This document shows, piece by piece, positions 63,088-64,000 of a stretch of DNA of 64,000 nt; positions within the stretch are counted from its first letter, which is position 1, and the number at the start of each line of letters is the position of its first letter. The position numbers and the translations under genes are program-made. Origin of the DNA: Bacteroidota bacterium (lineage in GTDB: Bacteria > Bacteroidota > Bacteroidia > Chitinophagales > Chitinophagaceae); the NCBI GenBank assembly GCA_947456625.1, contig CANGQJ010000012.1:1-64000 (forward strand). Reading direction: 5' to 3'. The notes beneath the pieces were generated by a model. The model did no database searches, was not told the origin of the DNA, and worked only from the letters and a program-made list of their open reading frames with translations.

Positions 63088-64000
63088 TTATTTACGACGC
63101 ATTAAAGCTTCTATTTCTTCGGCTTTAATTGGAATATTTTTAAATAAATCTTGGTTGCCTGTTTTTGTTATCCAAACATTGTTTTCAATTCTTACACCCA
63201 TTGCCTCCTCTTTAATATAAATACCCGGCTCCACGGTAAAAACCATACCCGCTTCAATTGGCGCAGTCCTGGTTCCTAAATCGTGTACATCAATTCCTAA
63301 ATGATGTGATATACCATGGTATAAGTATTTACGATAGGCTGGATTATTTTTATCCTCGTTTTTAATATCTGATTTATTTAATAAACCAATTTTCAAAAAC
63401 TGTTTTGTTGCTTCCTCGCCTACTTTATCGGTATAATTTAAAATACTAATGCCTGGTTTTAAAATAGATTTTGCGTAATCATGCAAATGCAAACAAGCAT
63501 TATACACTTCCTTTTGACGCTTTGTAAATTTTCCACTAACCGGAACTGTTCTTGTAAGGTCCGCATTATAGCCACCATAAGCTGCGCCAAAATCCATTAA
63601 AATTAAATCACCGTCCTTGCATTTATTATGATTACTAGTATAATGTAAAGTTCGTGCATTGTCTCCACTTGCGAGTATGCTATGATAAGCAACACCAGTA
63701 GCCCTTTGAGATAAAAACGAATGATAAATTTCGGCCTCAATTTCATATTCAAAAACACCTGGCTTAATAAACTTTAGTAGTCTTCTAAAAGCTACCTCAG
63801 TAATATCAATTGCTTTTTGAATAACAACAATTTCCTCTTTTGTTTTTACTGCACGTAACTCTTTTAAAATTTTTGCAGCTCTTAAAAAAGTATGTAAAGG
63901 ATAACGCGATTTCATTTCATCTATGAAACGATACTCGGCCGTGCGTACTAAATTATTTTTACGATCATTCTCGTTTGAATCTAAGTAAATAGTATCTGCT
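63088..64000 (-). CDS. pepP: Xaa-Pro aminopeptidase (M24B), partial at the window edge
   Basis: The reading frame stays open to the right edge, so the N-terminus is outside; 303 codons are visible. The upstream part (ADTIYLDSNENDRKN, then a helix) is the end of the aminopeptidase P N-terminal domain. The pita-bread catalytic domain has the metal ligands: two Asp in MDFGAAYGGYNADLTRTV, His in HGISHHLGIDVHD, Glu in VEPGIYI and Glu in RIENNVWIT. It removes N-terminal residues before proline. First visible gene of the minus-strand series leading to pssA, purS and rsmI. Confidence 0.9.
   Translation of the reverse strand, partial: ADTIYLDSNENDRKNNLVRTAEYRFIDEMKSRYPLHTFLRAAKILKELRAVKTKEEIVVIQKAIDITEVAFRRLLKFIKPGVFEYEIEAEIYHSFLSQRATGVAYHSILASGDNARTLHYTSNHNKCKDGDLILMDFGAAYGGYNADLTRTVPVSGKFTKRQKEVYNACLHLHDYAKSILKPGISILNYTDKVGEEATKQFLKIGLLNKSDIKNEDKNNPAYRKYLYHGISHHLGIDVHDLGTRTAPIEAGMVFTVEPGIYIKEEAMGVRIENNVWITKTGNQDLFKNIPIKAEEIEALMRRK

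Overview
The window comes from the chromosome of an AT-rich member of the Bacteroidota, most likely a Chitinophagaceae-like organism. Supporting signs are many -7 boxes of the TAnnTTTG type, an almost complete lack of Shine-Dalgarno sequences with the striking exception of rpsU, Bacteroidota-type small proteins (a CcmD-family protein and a DUF6728-like protein), a carboxypeptidase-like plus beta-barrel outer membrane protein, a short-form HPF next to xerC and rpsU, and a mitochondrial-type citrate synthase. The family-level placement is an inference. I see no phage, insertion sequence, CRISPR array or rRNA operon; this is mostly core genome.

Layout. 1-3.4 kb is a translation block on the minus strand: rpsU, xerC, hpf, four tRNAs (Thr-TGT, Tyr-GTA, Gly-TCC, Thr-GGT) and tuf, which runs off the left edge. 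3.4-9.8 kb holds hscA, an RDD membrane protein, tyrS, a secreted SGNH hydrolase, tRNA-Gln, a structured palindromic element, an acyltransferase and a universal stress protein. 9.9-16 kb is envelope sugar metabolism: a minus-strand operon of aminotransferase, ugd, UDP-xylose synthase, rfbD and a SET-domain protein, with waaA/kdtA divergent from it. 16-25 kb carries tdk, ccmB, AMP nucleosidase, a solitary HsdR-N-like nuclease-fold protein, glutamate dehydrogenase, ccmC-ccmD, queA, two repeat-rich gaps, lysC and an Ldh-type dehydrogenase. 25-35 kb has ssb, mnmA, an RsmB-type methyltransferase with sucB-sucA, rpsT, guaA and a LexA/CI-like regulator. 35-40 kb has surE, lpxB and a methionine locus (metX divergent from osmC-metZ). 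40-48 kb is a small carbohydrate locus (MFS permease, Gfo/Idh oxidoreductase, NUDIX-type regulator, GH3, GH30). 47.7-51.3 kb is a 5-oxoprolinase operon, pxpB-pxpC-pxpA, with an NRAMP-like transporter that lacks the metal-binding motifs. 51-64 kb has an outer-membrane barrel, tRNA-Ala, gltA, an LptF/G permease, a tgt without its zinc ligands, a glycosyltransferase, rsmG, an M1 peptidase, rsmI, purS, pssA and a partial Xaa-Pro aminopeptidase.

How it works together. Several genes serve shared pathways: the TCA cycle (gltA, sucA, sucB), queuosine tRNA modification (queA, tgt), lipid A/LPS (waaA, lpxB, an LptF/G permease, sugar nucleotides), methionine/aspartate-family synthesis (lysC, metX, metZ), cytochrome c maturation (ccmB, ccmC, ccmD), and ribosome assembly or modification (rpsU, rpsT, hpf, rsmG, rsmI, RsmB-like). 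The most rewarding places for a second look are the NRAMP-like transporter of the pxp operon, the zinc-site-less Tgt, the degenerate NUDIX regulator, the near-leaderless promoters, the two palindromic elements sharing TGAGCGAAGCGA, the duplicated hairpins after queA, and the rpsU Shine-Dalgarno. I did not find a clearly unprecedented multi-gene system.
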